A DNA stretch of 64,000 bases from Terrirubrum flagellatum (GTDB taxonomy: Bacteria; Pseudomonadota; Alphaproteobacteria; Rhizobiales; Beijerinckiaceae), in NCBI RefSeq assembly GCF_022059845.1, contig NZ_CP091851.1, positions 992,001 through 1,056,000 on the forward strand. The letters are read 5' to 3'. Under the pieces are notes generated by a model. It saw nothing but the letters and a program-made list of their open reading frames with translations. It was not told the origin of the DNA and made no database searches. A program made the position numbers and the translations under genes. Position 1 is the first letter of the stretch. Each line of letters begins with the position of its first letter. This document shows positions 7,299 to 16,510 of this stretch, piece by piece.

Positions 7299-8538
7299 CT
7301 GGGCCGGCAATGTCAGCTACGGCTGGACGAGCTGGCATGAGCCCGAGACGCTCAACGAGGCGCGTCGGATCGTCGCCCGGGAATCTCGCATCAGGGCGCT
7401 TGGCGCAAGGCATTCGTTCGGCGACATCGCGAACACGGATGGCGCGCTTCTATCGACCGCCAGGCTCGATCGCGTGGTCAATCTTGATCGCGGGGCGAAG
7501 ACAGTCACTGTCGAAGGCGGCGCGCGTTACGGAGAACTCGCTGCTTTCCTGCATGGAGAAGGCTTCGCGCTGCCCAACCTCGCTTCCTTGCCGCATATTT
7601 CGGTCGCCGGCGCTATCGCGACCGCGACCCATGGCTCCGGCGATCAAAATCGCTGTCTCGCAGCCGCCGTTTCGGCGCTCGACTTGATCGGACCAGATGG
7701 AGACATCATCTCTCTGGAGCGAGGAGACGCTGATTTTTCAGGCGCCGTCATCGGGCTTGGCTGCACAGGGATCGTCGCCCGCCTGCAGCTCGATCTCGTG
7801 CCGACCTTCGAGATCGCGCAGAATGTCTACGAAGACGCGCCGCTGGAGTACGTCATCGAGAATTTCGACAGCATGATGTCAGCCGGCTACAGCGTCAGCC
7901 TTTTCACGGACTGGACAAGCGAGCGCGTCAATCAGATCTGGGTGAAGGCTTTGGTCGGCGATGCTCGACGCGGCGCGCCGGGAGACATGCTTGGCGAAGC
8001 GAAGCCCGCCACGCGCGACCTTCATCCGATTTCTTCAATTTCGGCTGCGCATTGCACGCCACAATGCGGCGTCGCCGGCCCCTGGCATGAAAGGCTGCCT
8101 CATTTCAGGTTCGGCTTCGCGCCGAGCAGCGGCGACGAGTTGCAAAGCGAATATCTCGTGCCGCGAATTCATGCAGCGGAAGCGCTGAGAGCGGTGAACG
8201 CCATGCGCGGCGACATCGCGCCTTTGCTTCAGATCAGCGAGATTCGCAGCGTCGCGGCCGACGATCTCTGGATGAGTCCCTTCTATAAACAGCCTTGCAT
8301 CGGGCTGCATTTCACCTGGAAGCCGGACTGGTCGCGCGTGTCGTCGCTGTTGCCTGATATCGAGGCGCAACTGGCTCCGTTCGGCGTCCGGCCTCATTGG
8401 GGAAAACTTGCGTCGATAGATCCGTCCGATGTCCGGGCGCTCTTTCCGCGATTTGACGATTTCGCGCGGCTTGCAGGCGCTCTCGACCCCGGCGGCAAAT
8501 TTCGCAATGATTTCACTCGCCGGCTACTGGCGGATTAG
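7270..8538 (+). CDS. Alditol (xylitol/sorbitol-type) oxidase, FAD-linked
   Basis: A 422-aa VAO-family flavoprotein close in size to Streptomyces AldO (418 aa). The FAD-domain marks are IRALGARHSFGD (H48 is the candidate for covalent histidyl-FAD), VEGGARYGEL, LPHISVAGAIATATHGSG (109-124) and GLGCTGIVARL. The C-terminal half is of the D-arabinono-1,4-lactone oxidase type (FRFGFAPSSGDELQSEY, LHFTWKPDW, RPHWGK near 397). The expected reaction is a polyol plus O2 giving an aldose plus H2O2, in the cytoplasm. The ATG at 7270 has GAGGA 9 nt upstream and lies inside the lacI 3' end, so both share an mRNA. An aldonolactone oxidase is the alternative. Confidence 0.85.
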   Translation: MAAPVPQRRNWAGNVSYGWTSWHEPETLNEARRIVARESRIRALGARHSFGDIANTDGALLSTARLDRVVNLDRGAKTVTVEGGARYGELAAFLHGEGFALPNLASLPHISVAGAIATATHGSGDQNRCLAAAVSALDLIGPDGDIISLERGDADFSGAVIGLGCTGIVARLQLDLVPTFEIAQNVYEDAPLEYVIENFDSMMSAGYSVSLFTDWTSERVNQIWVKALVGDARRGAPGDMLGEAKPATRDLHPISSISAAHCTPQCGVAGPWHERLPHFRFGFAPSSGDELQSEYLVPRIHAAEALRAVNAMRGDIAPLLQISEIRSVAADDLWMSPFYKQPCIGLHFTWKPDWSRVSSLLPDIEAQLAPFGVRPHWGKLASIDPSDVRALFPRFDDFARLAGALDPGGKFRNDFTRRLLAD

Positions 8539-8564
8539 ACAAACAAGTGCTGGCGCCGGCGGTG

Positions 8565-9293
8565 TCAGTGCCGCAGGATTTTTGACAGGAAAAGCGCGGC
8601 TCTTTCGCTTGCAGGGCTGTCAAAAAACCGATCGGCCGGAGCATCCTCCACGATCGCGCCGGCGTCCATGAACAGCACGCGATTGGCGACGCGCCGGGCG
8701 AAGCCCATTTCGTGAGTGACGACGATCATGGTCATGCCGTCCTTCGCCAGTTCGCTCATGACGTCGAGCACTTCATTGATCATCTCGGGATCGAGCGCCG
8801 AAGTCGGCTCGTCGAACAGCATGGCGATGGGATCAAGCGCGAGCGCCCGCGCGATGGCGACGCGCTGCTGTTGCCCGCCCGACAATGTCGCGGGATAGCG
8901 CTCGGCTTGCGCCCGCAACCCGACGCGATCGAGCAACTCCAGAGCCCGGGCGCGGGACGCGTCTGCGCTCCGTTTCAGGACATGGCGCTGCGCCAGCGCA
9001 ATATTCTCGATGACGTTCATGTGGGGGTAGAGTTCAAAGGACTGAAACACCATGCCGACGCGAGCGCGCAGTTTCGGCAGATTCGTCCCGGGGGCGCCGA
9101 CGGAAATCCCTTCGACGGTGATCTTTCCCTTCTTGAAAGGTTCGAGGCCATTGACGCATTTGATCAAGGTGCTCTTGCCTGAACCCGACGGTCCGCAAAC
9201 GACGACGACCTCTCCCTTGTCGACGTGGGTGGAGCAGGCGTTGAGCACCTGCGTCGCTCCATACCATTTGCTGACGTCTTCAAGCGTGATCAC
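8565..9293 (-). CDS. Polar amino acid ABC transporter ATP-binding protein
   Basis: A 242-aa ATPase of the GlnQ/HisP/GltL type. Walker A GPSGSGKST (33-41), Q-loop FQSFELYPHMNV, ABC signature LSGGQQQRVAIARAL, Walker B AMLFDEPTSALD, switch THEMGFARRVA. It peaks with GltL in length and motifs. The start is GTG 9293, overlapping the permease stop by 4 nt (GTGA), with AAGGA 9 nt upstream. It is the last gene of the leftward transport operon and powers the two permeases next to it. Convergent with the alditol oxidase, 26 nt away. Confidence 0.92.
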   Translation of the reverse strand: MITLEDVSKWYGATQVLNACSTHVDKGEVVVVCGPSGSGKSTLIKCVNGLEPFKKGKITVEGISVGAPGTNLPKLRARVGMVFQSFELYPHMNVIENIALAQRHVLKRSADASRARALELLDRVGLRAQAERYPATLSGGQQQRVAIARALALDPIAMLFDEPTSALDPEMINEVLDVMSELAKDGMTMIVVTHEMGFARRVANRVLFMDAGAIVEDAPADRFFDSPASERAALFLSKILRH

Positions 9294-9946
9294 GAGGCGA
9301 TCCTTCGCTGCAGGAGGCCGACGCCTTGCGAAGCGGTCCAGCAAATGACGAAAAAGACCACTGCGACAAGCGCGTACATTTCCGTCAGCCTGTTGTCGCG
9401 ACCGCCGATGAGGTCGGCGGCTGTGAGGAAGTCCCGCAGGCCGATCACATAGACAAGCGACGTGCTTTTGAAGATATTGATCGACTGCATCAGCATCACG
9501 GGCAGCATGGCGCGAAAGGCCTGTGGCAGAACGATCAGTCGCATGCATTGGGCGCGGGTGAGACCGCTGGCGAGCCCCGCCATCATCTGTCCGCTACGAA
9601 CGCTCTCGATGCCGGCGCGGATGATCTCGCAGAAGTACGCGGCCTCGAACAGGATGAAGCCGATCACCGCGGAATAGAAGCCGCCAACGGGATGGCCGAC
9701 CGCGATCGGGACCAGGAAATAGAACCAGAAGATCAGCAGGACGAGCGGCAGTGAGCGCAACAGATCGACATAAAAAGTCGCGAAGGCGCGCAGAATAAAG
9801 AGACGAGACCGACGCATGATGGCGAGAAGAATGCCGAGCGCGACGCCGCCGAGAATGCCGAACGCGGTCAGAAGCAGCGTGATCTGCATTCCCTCCCACA
9901 ACAGCGGGAGGGATTTAATGATGACGCCGAAGTCGAAAGCGCCCAT
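9290..9946 (-). CDS. Polar amino acid ABC transporter permease (GltK-like)
   Basis: A 218-aa inner-membrane permease of the HisM/GltK type. Hydrophobic helices begin with LLWEGMQITLLLTAFGILGG, and the EAA loop that docks the ATPase reads EIIRAGIESVRSGQMMAGLASGLTRAQCMRLIVLPQAFRAMLP (about 107-149). GGGAG lies 7 nt before the ATG. Only 1 nt separates it from the upstream permease, and it overlaps the ATPase by 4 nt. Confidence 0.92.
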   Translation of the reverse strand: MGAFDFGVIIKSLPLLWEGMQITLLLTAFGILGGVALGILLAIMRRSRLFILRAFATFYVDLLRSLPLVLLIFWFYFLVPIAVGHPVGGFYSAVIGFILFEAAYFCEIIRAGIESVRSGQMMAGLASGLTRAQCMRLIVLPQAFRAMLPVMLMQSINIFKSTSLVYVIGLRDFLTAADLIGGRDNRLTEMYALVAVVFFVICWTASQGVGLLQRRIAS

Positions 9947-9947
9947 C

Positions 9948-10670
9948 TCAGCGCTCCCGCGCGGCGAGCGTGCCGGGCAGTTGCGCCATCGTCTCCGCGC
10001 GGCGCATCAGGAAGCTGACCAGAAAGCTGATCGTGGCGTAGATGAGGCTCGCGGCGGTGAAGGCTTCGATCGACTGGTAAGTGTAGTCCGCAACCGCGCG
10101 CGTGCGCGCTGTCAGTTCGAGAACGCCAATGGTCAGCGCCAGAGACGAATTCTTGAAGACGTTGAGAAACTCATTCGTCAGAGCCGGCACCGTCAGCCTG
10201 TAGGCGAGCGGCAGCAGGATCAGTCGATAGAGCTGTGCGGTCGTCAGGCCGGTCGCGAGCCCCGCATTGGCGAGCCCTTTTCCGGCGCTCTGAATGCCGG
10301 CGCGAACCTGTTCGGCGACCCGGCAGGCGGTATAGAGCCCGAGGCTGATGATCGCCATCGTCAATTCAGGATGCGGCAGATCGCGCTTCAACCATCGGCC
10401 CATTTCGCGCGGCAGAACTTCCGGCAACACGAAATAGAACAGGAATATCTGGACCAGCAGCGGCACATTGCGAAAGACTTCGACATAAGTCGCGCCGACA
10501 GCGCGCGCGACCGGCGAAGGCAGCGTGCGCATCACGCCGATGACGGAGCCCAGCGCCAGACCAATGATCCAGGCGACAAGGGAGACAAGGATCGTCCACC
10601 CCAATCCGGAAAGAATCCAGCCGAAATAGGGATCGGCGAAAAGAACCGACCAGTTCCAGTTGTAGCGCAT
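9948..10670 (-). CDS. Polar amino acid ABC transporter permease (GltJ-like)
   Basis: A 240-aa permease that pairs with the downstream one. It begins MRYNWNWSVLF and keeps the FRNVPLLVQIFLFYFVLPE block typical of GltJ, then the EAA loop VAEQVRAGIQSAGKGLANAGLATGLTTAQLYRLILLPLAYR. With the adjacent binding protein of the glutamate/aspartate type it would form a GltIJKL importer. The gap to the binding-protein gene holds a stem-loop. Confidence 0.92.
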   Translation of the reverse strand: MRYNWNWSVLFADPYFGWILSGLGWTILVSLVAWIIGLALGSVIGVMRTLPSPVARAVGATYVEVFRNVPLLVQIFLFYFVLPEVLPREMGRWLKRDLPHPELTMAIISLGLYTACRVAEQVRAGIQSAGKGLANAGLATGLTTAQLYRLILLPLAYRLTVPALTNEFLNVFKNSSLALTIGVLELTARTRAVADYTYQSIEAFTAASLIYATISFLVSFLMRRAETMAQLPGTLAARER

Positions 10671-10692
10671 TCAGTTTTGCTCGGGCCGCGAA

Positions 10693-10710
10693 AGCCGCCC
10701 GATGGCGGCT
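10693..10710. terminator. Intercistronic stem-loop after the amino-acid binding-protein gene
   Basis: AGCCGCC (10693-10699), a 4-nt loop, and GGCGGCT (10704-10710). It lies between the binding-protein stop and the first permease start on the minus strand, with no long T-run. Such hairpins commonly stabilise the upstream SBP message or partly stop transcription, giving more binding protein than permease. Confidence 0.5.
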
Positions 10711-10735
10711 CTCATTGGCGGGGAGGGGCGCGCGA

Positions 10736-11608
10736 TCAGTCAGGGTAGTTCTGCATCGACATCAAGAGCTTCAGCTCCGGGCTGAGCGGCTGACCGATGG
10801 TCGACATCCATTTGCTGTAGATCTGCTCCCATTCGCCGCTGCGATAGAGATCGGCGAGAACACGATTGCCAAGCGAACGGAAGGCGGAATCATCGCGCCG
10901 GATGACGATGGCGTAGGGATCGAAAGAGAGCAGCCGACCCGCCACTGCATATTGATCTGGATTCTTGGATTTCGCGATCAAGCCATATTCGACGACTTCG
11001 TCGGTCATATGCGCGTCGGTTCGGTCGCTTTCGAGCGCGATCCAGGCCTGCGGCTGATCCTTGGTGGAGAGCACCTTGATGCCGAGATTGAGCTTTTGGT
11101 TCAGCTCATTCAACACCTTCTCATTGGTGGTGCCTTGGTTGGCGGAGACCACCTTCCCCTTGAGGTCCTCGATTTCCTTGATGCCGCTGTTCTTCTTCAC
11201 CAGCAGGCGATTGCCGGTGACGAACATGGTGTTGAGGAAATCAACCTGCTTCTGCCTGGAGAAGGTGTTGGTGGTCGTCGCGCAGACGAGGTCGACCGTG
11301 CCGTTTACGAGAAGCGGCGTGCGGGTCTGGCCGTTCACCGCCTGAAATTTGACAGCGAGATTGTCCATCTTCAGTTCGGCTTTCACTGCCACCGCGATCT
11401 TGTTGCAGATGTCGATCGAATAGCCTTTCGGTTTGCCGTCCGCGTCAAACGAAGCGAAAGGCGGTGAATCCTCGTTGTGGCCGATGACGATCGCTCCACT
11501 GTCCCTGATCTTTTTCAGCGTGCCATAAAGCTCCTGCGCGTTCGCGCTGGCGCCAACGAACGCGAAAGCGACGGCAAGCGCGCCGCCAAACAGATGCACC
11601 CTGCGCAT
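10736..11608 (-). CDS. Glutamate/aspartate-type amino acid ABC transporter binding protein (GltI-like)
   Basis: A 290-aa periplasmic binding protein of the SBP_bac_3 family. The Sec signal is MRRVHLFGGALAVAFAFVGASANA. Then come GTLKKIRDSGAIVIGHNEDSPPFASFD and GKPKGYSIDICNKIA, close to the GltI/DEBP pattern, and DLVCATTTNTFSRQKQVDFLNTMFV, DLKGKVVSANQGTTNEK, MTDEVVEYGLI. The ligand is most likely glutamate, aspartate or a related acidic amino acid. The ATG at 11608 was chosen because GGGGAGG is 5 nt upstream and the signal peptide starts there, not the longer frame. It follows an aminotransferase gene by 16 nt. Confidence 0.9.
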   Translation of the reverse strand: MRRVHLFGGALAVAFAFVGASANAQELYGTLKKIRDSGAIVIGHNEDSPPFASFDADGKPKGYSIDICNKIAVAVKAELKMDNLAVKFQAVNGQTRTPLLVNGTVDLVCATTTNTFSRQKQVDFLNTMFVTGNRLLVKKNSGIKEIEDLKGKVVSANQGTTNEKVLNELNQKLNLGIKVLSTKDQPQAWIALESDRTDAHMTDEVVEYGLIAKSKNPDQYAVAGRLLSFDPYAIVIRRDDSAFRSLGNRVLADLYRSGEWEQIYSKWMSTIGQPLSPELKLLMSMQNYPD

Positions 11609-11624
11609 TGAACCTCCCCTTGAT

Positions 11625-12827
11625 CTATAAAGTCTTGACCAGCCTGCGGCAGATATCCGCGAGTTTCGCGAAGTCGTCGATCTCGTTATAGGCGTGGGCG
11701 GATGCGCGCACCCAGACGCCGCTGGGATGAGCGTGCAAGGGCACATCGGTCATAAACTCGTCGAGCAGCCGGCCGCGCAGTTTCGTCGCATAATCCTTGG
11801 TGAGCGGCGTGTTTTCGATCGGCAGCCTCACCATCGTCATCGCGGTTTCATGCCCTGCATTCCCTACGACGCTTTTAAGCTCAGCCGCGAGTAGCGCGCC
11901 GCCTTCCTGCGCCAACGCGATATTGCGCTGTCGCAGGTCTGCGCCTCCGAGCTTTTCGTGAAAGGCGAGGGCGGTCCCAAGCGCAAGCTGTGGGGTCGCG
12001 TCGCGCGTGCCGGTCCAGTCGAACTCGGCGAGATAGCCGCCGCCATAGCCGTGCGAGATCGTCGTTGGATGCAATCCGACCTGCCGATCGCGCCTCGTCC
12101 AGAGGAACGCGCAACCTTTCGGCGCGGCAAGCCACTTGTGGCAATTGCCGACATAGTAGTCGGCATCGAGAGCTTTCAGATCGACGGTTGTTTGCCCTGG
12201 CCCGTGCGCTCCATCAACGAGCAGCGGGACGCCGGCTGCGCGGCATGAGCGCGCGATCTCGTCGATTGGAAGCAGCAACGCGCTCGGCGATGTGATGTGA
12301 TCTATAATGGCGATGCGGGTCTTTGCGCTCAAACCGGCGGCGAAGCGGCTCGCAAAGCCCGCGAAATTGGCATCGGGGAAGCCAAGTTCGGCGGTGACGA
12401 TGCGGGCGCCGGAGCGCCCGGCGATATAACGGACGGTGTTTGCGACAGCGCCGTAGATCTGCCCGTGCATCAGGATTTCGTCGCCCGGCTGCAGGGCGAG
12501 CGAGCGCAGCACCGCGTTGCAGGCCGTGGTCGCGTTATCAACGAAAGCGATGTCGTCGTCCTCTGCGTTAAGAAATGCGGCGAGAGCATTCGCGCTTGCG
12601 CGTAGCGCATCAGGCAGGATGCTGCGCATGAAGACGCTCGGCTGCGCCTCCATGCGCGCGCGCCAGGCGGCCTGCGCTGCGAGGACGACCTTCGGCGTCG
12701 CGCCGAAAGCACCGTGATTGATTGTCAGATATTTGTCGTCGAGCGCCCATTCGGAGCGCACGGCCTTGCCAAGCATGGGAGATGGGATCGCGCGCATCGC
12801 AGCTTTTTGCAGAAAGCGGTAAAACAC
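11625..12827 (-). CDS. Class V aminotransferase (isopenicillin-N epimerase/cysteine desulfurase fold)
   Basis: A PLP enzyme of about 400 aa. The PLP contacts are DNATTACNAVLRSL (98-111), VDGAHGPG with D205, and the Schiff-base lysine K231 in YYVGNCHKWLAAPKG. This set resembles the NifS-like epimerase group that acts on amino acids. The longest frame starts at GTG 12827; an ATG at 12797 is also possible and neither has a clear ribosome site. It lies directly upstream of the glutamate-type transporter and downstream of an Opp-type transporter, so it likely works on the imported amino compound. The exact reaction is not readable. Confidence 0.85.
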   Translation of the reverse strand: MFYRFLQKAAMRAIPSPMLGKAVRSEWALDDKYLTINHGAFGATPKVVLAAQAAWRARMEAQPSVFMRSILPDALRASANALAAFLNAEDDDIAFVDNATTACNAVLRSLALQPGDEILMHGQIYGAVANTVRYIAGRSGARIVTAELGFPDANFAGFASRFAAGLSAKTRIAIIDHITSPSALLLPIDEIARSCRAAGVPLLVDGAHGPGQTTVDLKALDADYYVGNCHKWLAAPKGCAFLWTRRDRQVGLHPTTISHGYGGGYLAEFDWTGTRDATPQLALGTALAFHEKLGGADLRQRNIALAQEGGALLAAELKSVVGNAGHETAMTMVRLPIENTPLTKDYATKLRGRLLDEFMTDVPLHAHPSGVWVRASAHAYNEIDDFAKLADICRRLVKTL

Positions 12828-12906
12828 TCAGAATATTAGCGGAAATGCCAGGATTGAACCATGCTTTCTCCGCAGCGCCTGAATAGTTGCCGAGAACTTG
12901 CCTGCG

Positions 12907-13827
12907 TCAAGTTCGACTGGCGCTGGGCTGGGTCGCGCCATCGTTCAAGCTTGCCGCGCGGTCGTCGGCCTGCGCCTTCGGGTCGGAGCCGCTCGCGCGC
13001 CTCGTCCTCAGCCGGGGATCAATGATTTCGTTGAGCGCATCGCCCACGAGGTTCGCCGCCAGCACGAACAGCGAGAGCGCAATTGCCGGGCCGATCACGA
13101 GATAAGGCGCGCGAGTGAGAAAGCCCTTGGCCTCATTGAGCATCTGCCCCCATTCCGGTGTCGGCGGCTGCACGCCCAAACCGAGATAGCTCAGGGACGA
13201 GGCGCCGATCACGAAGCCAGGCAATGCGATCGTCGCCTTCACGATGACGGGGGCGGCGATATTGTGCAGGACATGCTTGCGCAGGATGCGCGGCCAGCTC
13301 GCGCCAGAAGCGATGGCCGCCTCGATATAGCGCTCCTGTCGGACAGACAGCGCGGCGCTGCGCGCAATGCGAATGAAATTCGGCAGTTGCGACAGGCCGA
13401 GCGCGATGATCACGCCTTTTTCGGACGGGCCGACCACGACGACAATCACGATCGCGATCATGATCGTGGGAAAGATCAGCATCATGTCGGTTGCGCGCAT
13501 CACGATCGCATCGAGCCATCCGCCGCGATAGCCGACCGCCATTCCCACAGGCACGCCGATGCAGAGCGAGAATAGCAGCGCCGCAGTCGTGATCTGCAGC
13601 GTCACCTGCGTCGCAAGGATGACCCGCGAGAACGAGTCTCGGCCAAACTGGTCGGTCCCGAACCAATGCTCGGCGGAGGGCGGCAGCAATCCCTGCGCCA
13701 GATTCGTCTCGAATGGATCAAGCGGCGCGAGCTCGCGCGCAAAAATGGCGACGATATAGAAGGCGCAGAAAATCAGCGCGAATGGCGCCGCGATGCGATC
13801 GCGCGCAAAAGCCCACAGCGAACTCAC
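12907..13827 (-). CDS. Opp/Dpp-type ABC permease, DppC-like
   Basis: A 306-aa permease with the OppC N-terminal segment (FAPLDPFETNLAQGLLPPSAEHWFGTDQFGRDSFSRVI, about 34-70), five to six hydrophobic helices and the EAA loop YIEAAIASGASWPRILRKHVLHN. GTG start at 13827, 21 nt after the DppB-like gene. The C-terminal tail is polar (ASGSDPKAQADDRAASLND). No DppD or DppF ATPase follows, which is unusual for this transporter class. Confidence 0.9.
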   Translation of the reverse strand: MSSLWAFARDRIAAPFALIFCAFYIVAIFARELAPLDPFETNLAQGLLPPSAEHWFGTDQFGRDSFSRVILATQVTLQITTAALLFSLCIGVPVGMAVGYRGGWLDAIVMRATDMMLIFPTIMIAIVIVVVVGPSEKGVIIALGLSQLPNFIRIARSAALSVRQERYIEAAIASGASWPRILRKHVLHNIAAPVIVKATIALPGFVIGASSLSYLGLGVQPPTPEWGQMLNEAKGFLTRAPYLVIGPAIALSLFVLAANLVGDALNEIIDPRLRTRRASGSDPKAQADDRAASLNDGATQPSASRT

Positions 13828-13848
13828 GAGAGGGTCTCGTGAATCAGG

Positions 13849-14775
13849 TCAAGGCTGGGCATCGGCCAGTCTCGGATCGGCCCAGCGATAGAGCAGATCA
13901 ACAATCAGGTTGATGATCACGAACATCATCGCGAAGACGAAGATGCAGCCTTGCGTCAAGGGAAGATCGCGGGTCAGGATTGAATCCACCATCAGCCGGC
14001 CAAGGCCTGGCCAGTTGAAGATCGACTCAGTGACGGCGGCGCCGCCAAGCATGCCTCCGAGCCCCAATCCAAAGAAAGTGATGATCGGCAAGAGCGCGTT
14101 CGGAAGCGCGTGTCGGATGACAATCAGGAATTCCGGCACGCCTTTCGCCCGCGCCGTCACGATGAACTCGCGCCCAAGCGACTCGATCATGCAGGTTCTG
14201 ACCATCCTGGTGAAGCCGGCGGCCTGCGCGAATCCGAGAGTCAGCGCCGGCATCAAATAATGCCGCCATGTGGTCATGCCGCCGATCGGCAGCCAGCGGA
14301 GATAAACGCCGAAGAGATAGATCGCGACCACGCCTGTGACGAAAATCGGCGTGCAGATTCCGAGCAGCGAGACGATCGAGATGCTCTTGTCCAGCGGACT
14401 GTTCCAACGCACGGCTGAAATGCAGCCGAAGATGAGGCTCATCATCACCGCAAACAGCATCGCCCAACCAGCCAGCGCAATCGTATTCAGCAGCCGCGGC
14501 CCAACCACCGACAACACCGGCTGACGCGAGAAGTTCGACATCCCGAAATCGCCGATCAGAACCTTCTGCATGTAGGCGACATATTGCGCGCCAACCGGTT
14601 GATCCAAGCCGTAAGCAGAGCGGATGCTGGCGACGAGTTCCTCTGGCGCGCTGTCGCCTGCGATCAACCGCGCGGTGTCGCCCGGGATGAGGTGAAACAG
14701 CGCGAACAGGAACGTCAGGAGCAGCAGGCCGGCCGCGACCATGAAGACCAGCCGGCTGAAAATCATCTTCAGCAT
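13849..14775 (-). CDS. Opp/Dpp-type ABC permease, DppB-like
   Basis: A 308-aa inner-membrane permease. TM1 is followed by LFHLIPGDTARLIAGDSAPEE, the DppB mark; next come YGLDQPVGAQYVAYMQKVLIGDFGMS and the EAA loop REFIVTARAKGVPEFLIVIRHALPNALLPIITFFGL. It follows the binding-protein gene by 42 nt and pairs with the DppC-like permease downstream. Confidence 0.92.
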   Translation of the reverse strand: MLKMIFSRLVFMVAAGLLLLTFLFALFHLIPGDTARLIAGDSAPEELVASIRSAYGLDQPVGAQYVAYMQKVLIGDFGMSNFSRQPVLSVVGPRLLNTIALAGWAMLFAVMMSLIFGCISAVRWNSPLDKSISIVSLLGICTPIFVTGVVAIYLFGVYLRWLPIGGMTTWRHYLMPALTLGFAQAAGFTRMVRTCMIESLGREFIVTARAKGVPEFLIVIRHALPNALLPIITFFGLGLGGMLGGAAVTESIFNWPGLGRLMVDSILTRDLPLTQGCIFVFAMMFVIINLIVDLLYRWADPRLADAQP

Positions 14776-14817
14776 GGCTGGTCGCGATTGTTGCGATCCG
14801 TCACTGGCGAAGCGACC

Positions 14818-16455
14818 TCAGCGGCTGATCCCCTGCTTTTTCCTTTCGGCCTGATCGATCCAGGCGAAGCTGCCGTCATAGACATTGGCGGGATAATAGA
14901 CGCCGCCATGCACATAGGTGCGCGTTGCGTCCGTCAGGTTGACCGTCGGGAGATAGATCACCGGCGCGAGTTTCAGCAACGCGGCCATCCATTGTTTCAC
15001 GATCGCGGCGCGCTTGACGGGATCGCTTTCGACATGCGCTTCCTCCGCGAGACGATCGGTCTCCGGGTTCGAGAAGAACATGCGGTTGGCGCCGGCCGGC
15101 TTCCACGCCTTGGTGTGCGTCATATACATCATCGGCTCGTCGGGATCGGCAGTCGGCACCGTCCAGGAGAGAATGGCGAGATCATATTTCGCATCCTTCG
15201 GCCCGACAGAGAGAGCCGCGCTGAAAGTCGCGCTCTCAAGCACGGTCAACTCAACCTTGACGCCGATTTTCTCCAGGAAGGTCTTCACGAGTTGGGCGAT
15301 CTCGTAATCGCCGACGCCGGCCTTGCGGCCGTAAAGTTTAAGCGAAAGCTGCTTGCCCTGGGCGTCTTTCAGGCCGTCGCCCTTGTCTTCGTAGCCTGCC
15401 TCCTTCAGCAGCGCTTTCGCTTTCGCGATATCGAAGGGGAAGATCGTCGCCTGCCCCGGCTCGCGCATATCGGCGAAGCCGAACACGCCGGGCGAGAGCG
15501 TCGGCGCCTGCGAGAGCGTCGCGCCGATGCCGGCGAAGACGGACTGCACGATGCCCGCCTTGTCGACAGCGTAGTTGAGCGCCTGCCTGACCTTGGGATC
15601 GTCGAGCGGCTTCACCGTATTGTTGATGACGACATAGTGCTGCTGCAAGCTGGGCATGGTGCGCAGCGCGATGTTCTTGTCCTTCGCCACGCGCGGAATG
15701 TCGAAATTCGGCACGCCGGCGATGCGGTCGACCTCGCCGCTCTCAAGCATGGCGAGACGCGTCGTGATGTCAGGGACAAACAGGATGCGGATGCTGTCGA
15801 GATAGGGTTTGCCCTTCTGCCAGTATTTGTCGTTCTTCTTGAAGAGCGCGTACTCGCCTTTCGCATATTCGGTCTGGATGAACGGGCCGGTGCCGATGAT
15901 ATTGCTGCCGAGACCCTCTTCACCCTTCGCCTTGTAGGCGGCGGGGCTGAAGATGCACATGGTGCGATAGGCAAGATTGTTGATCAAAGCAGCGGACGGC
16001 GCCGCAAGCCGGAACGAGGCCTGATATTCGCTGTCCGCGACGACTTTCTGCAAGCCTTCCAGCAAGCTCACATACAGAAATTTCTTCGCGATCGCTTCGT
16101 CGAACACGAAAGCGACGGCTTCCGCATTGAACGGAGTGCCGTCATGAAACGTGACGCCTTGCCGAAGCTTGAAGGTGACTGTCTTCTTGTCCTCCGACGT
16201 CGTCCAGCTCTCGGCGAGCACGGGACGAATTTCGCTCTGCGGGGTGAGCTCGACCAGCGTCTCGCAGGAGTTGAGATAGACATCCATGCCGCCGGCGTCG
16301 GTGTTGCGGCCGGGAAACATGGTCTTGTCGAGCTGGCCGGTGAGCACGAGTTCGCCGCCATATTGCGGCTTCGCATCCTGCGAGAAAGCCGGGCCGATCA
16401 ATGCTGCGCCAATGATGGTCGTGATCGCGCCTAGGCGCGTCCAGTGCGTTGTCAT
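14818..16455 (-). CDS. ABC transporter substrate-binding protein, family 5
   Basis: A 545-aa periplasmic binding protein. Sec signal to about residue 26 (ALIGPAFSQD), then QYGGELVLTGQLDKTMFPG, LAESWTTSEDKKTVTFKLRQGVTFHDGTPFNAEAVAFVFD and GTGPFIQTEYAKGEYALFKK, all family 5 hallmarks. GGAGGAG sits 6 nt before the ATG. It is first of the SBP-DppB-DppC set and follows a D-2-hydroxyacid dehydrogenase by 55 nt. The ligand is unknown; opines, peptides or aminated acids would suit the neighbouring aminotransferase and dehydrogenase. Confidence 0.92.
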   Translation of the reverse strand: MTTHWTRLGAITTIIGAALIGPAFSQDAKPQYGGELVLTGQLDKTMFPGRNTDAGGMDVYLNSCETLVELTPQSEIRPVLAESWTTSEDKKTVTFKLRQGVTFHDGTPFNAEAVAFVFDEAIAKKFLYVSLLEGLQKVVADSEYQASFRLAAPSAALINNLAYRTMCIFSPAAYKAKGEEGLGSNIIGTGPFIQTEYAKGEYALFKKNDKYWQKGKPYLDSIRILFVPDITTRLAMLESGEVDRIAGVPNFDIPRVAKDKNIALRTMPSLQQHYVVINNTVKPLDDPKVRQALNYAVDKAGIVQSVFAGIGATLSQAPTLSPGVFGFADMREPGQATIFPFDIAKAKALLKEAGYEDKGDGLKDAQGKQLSLKLYGRKAGVGDYEIAQLVKTFLEKIGVKVELTVLESATFSAALSVGPKDAKYDLAILSWTVPTADPDEPMMYMTHTKAWKPAGANRMFFSNPETDRLAEEAHVESDPVKRAAIVKQWMAALLKLAPVIYLPTVNLTDATRTYVHGGVYYPANVYDGSFAWIDQAERKKQGISR

Positions 16456-16510
16456 GCCTGCTCTCCTCCGCTCCCGCCGTCGCGCGTTCGTCAGCCTCGC
16501 GTCGGCGCCC

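Noticed and set aside
8281-8310. TTGCAT half-site inside the alditol oxidase gene as a third LacI operator
   Set aside because: Only one arm is present; without the second arm at the 4-nt spacing it is expected by chance.
14584-16434. Long open frame (616 codons) antisense to the Opp-type binding protein
   Set aside because: The opposite strand encodes a clear family 5 binding protein with signal peptide and ribosome site; the antisense product has no family features.
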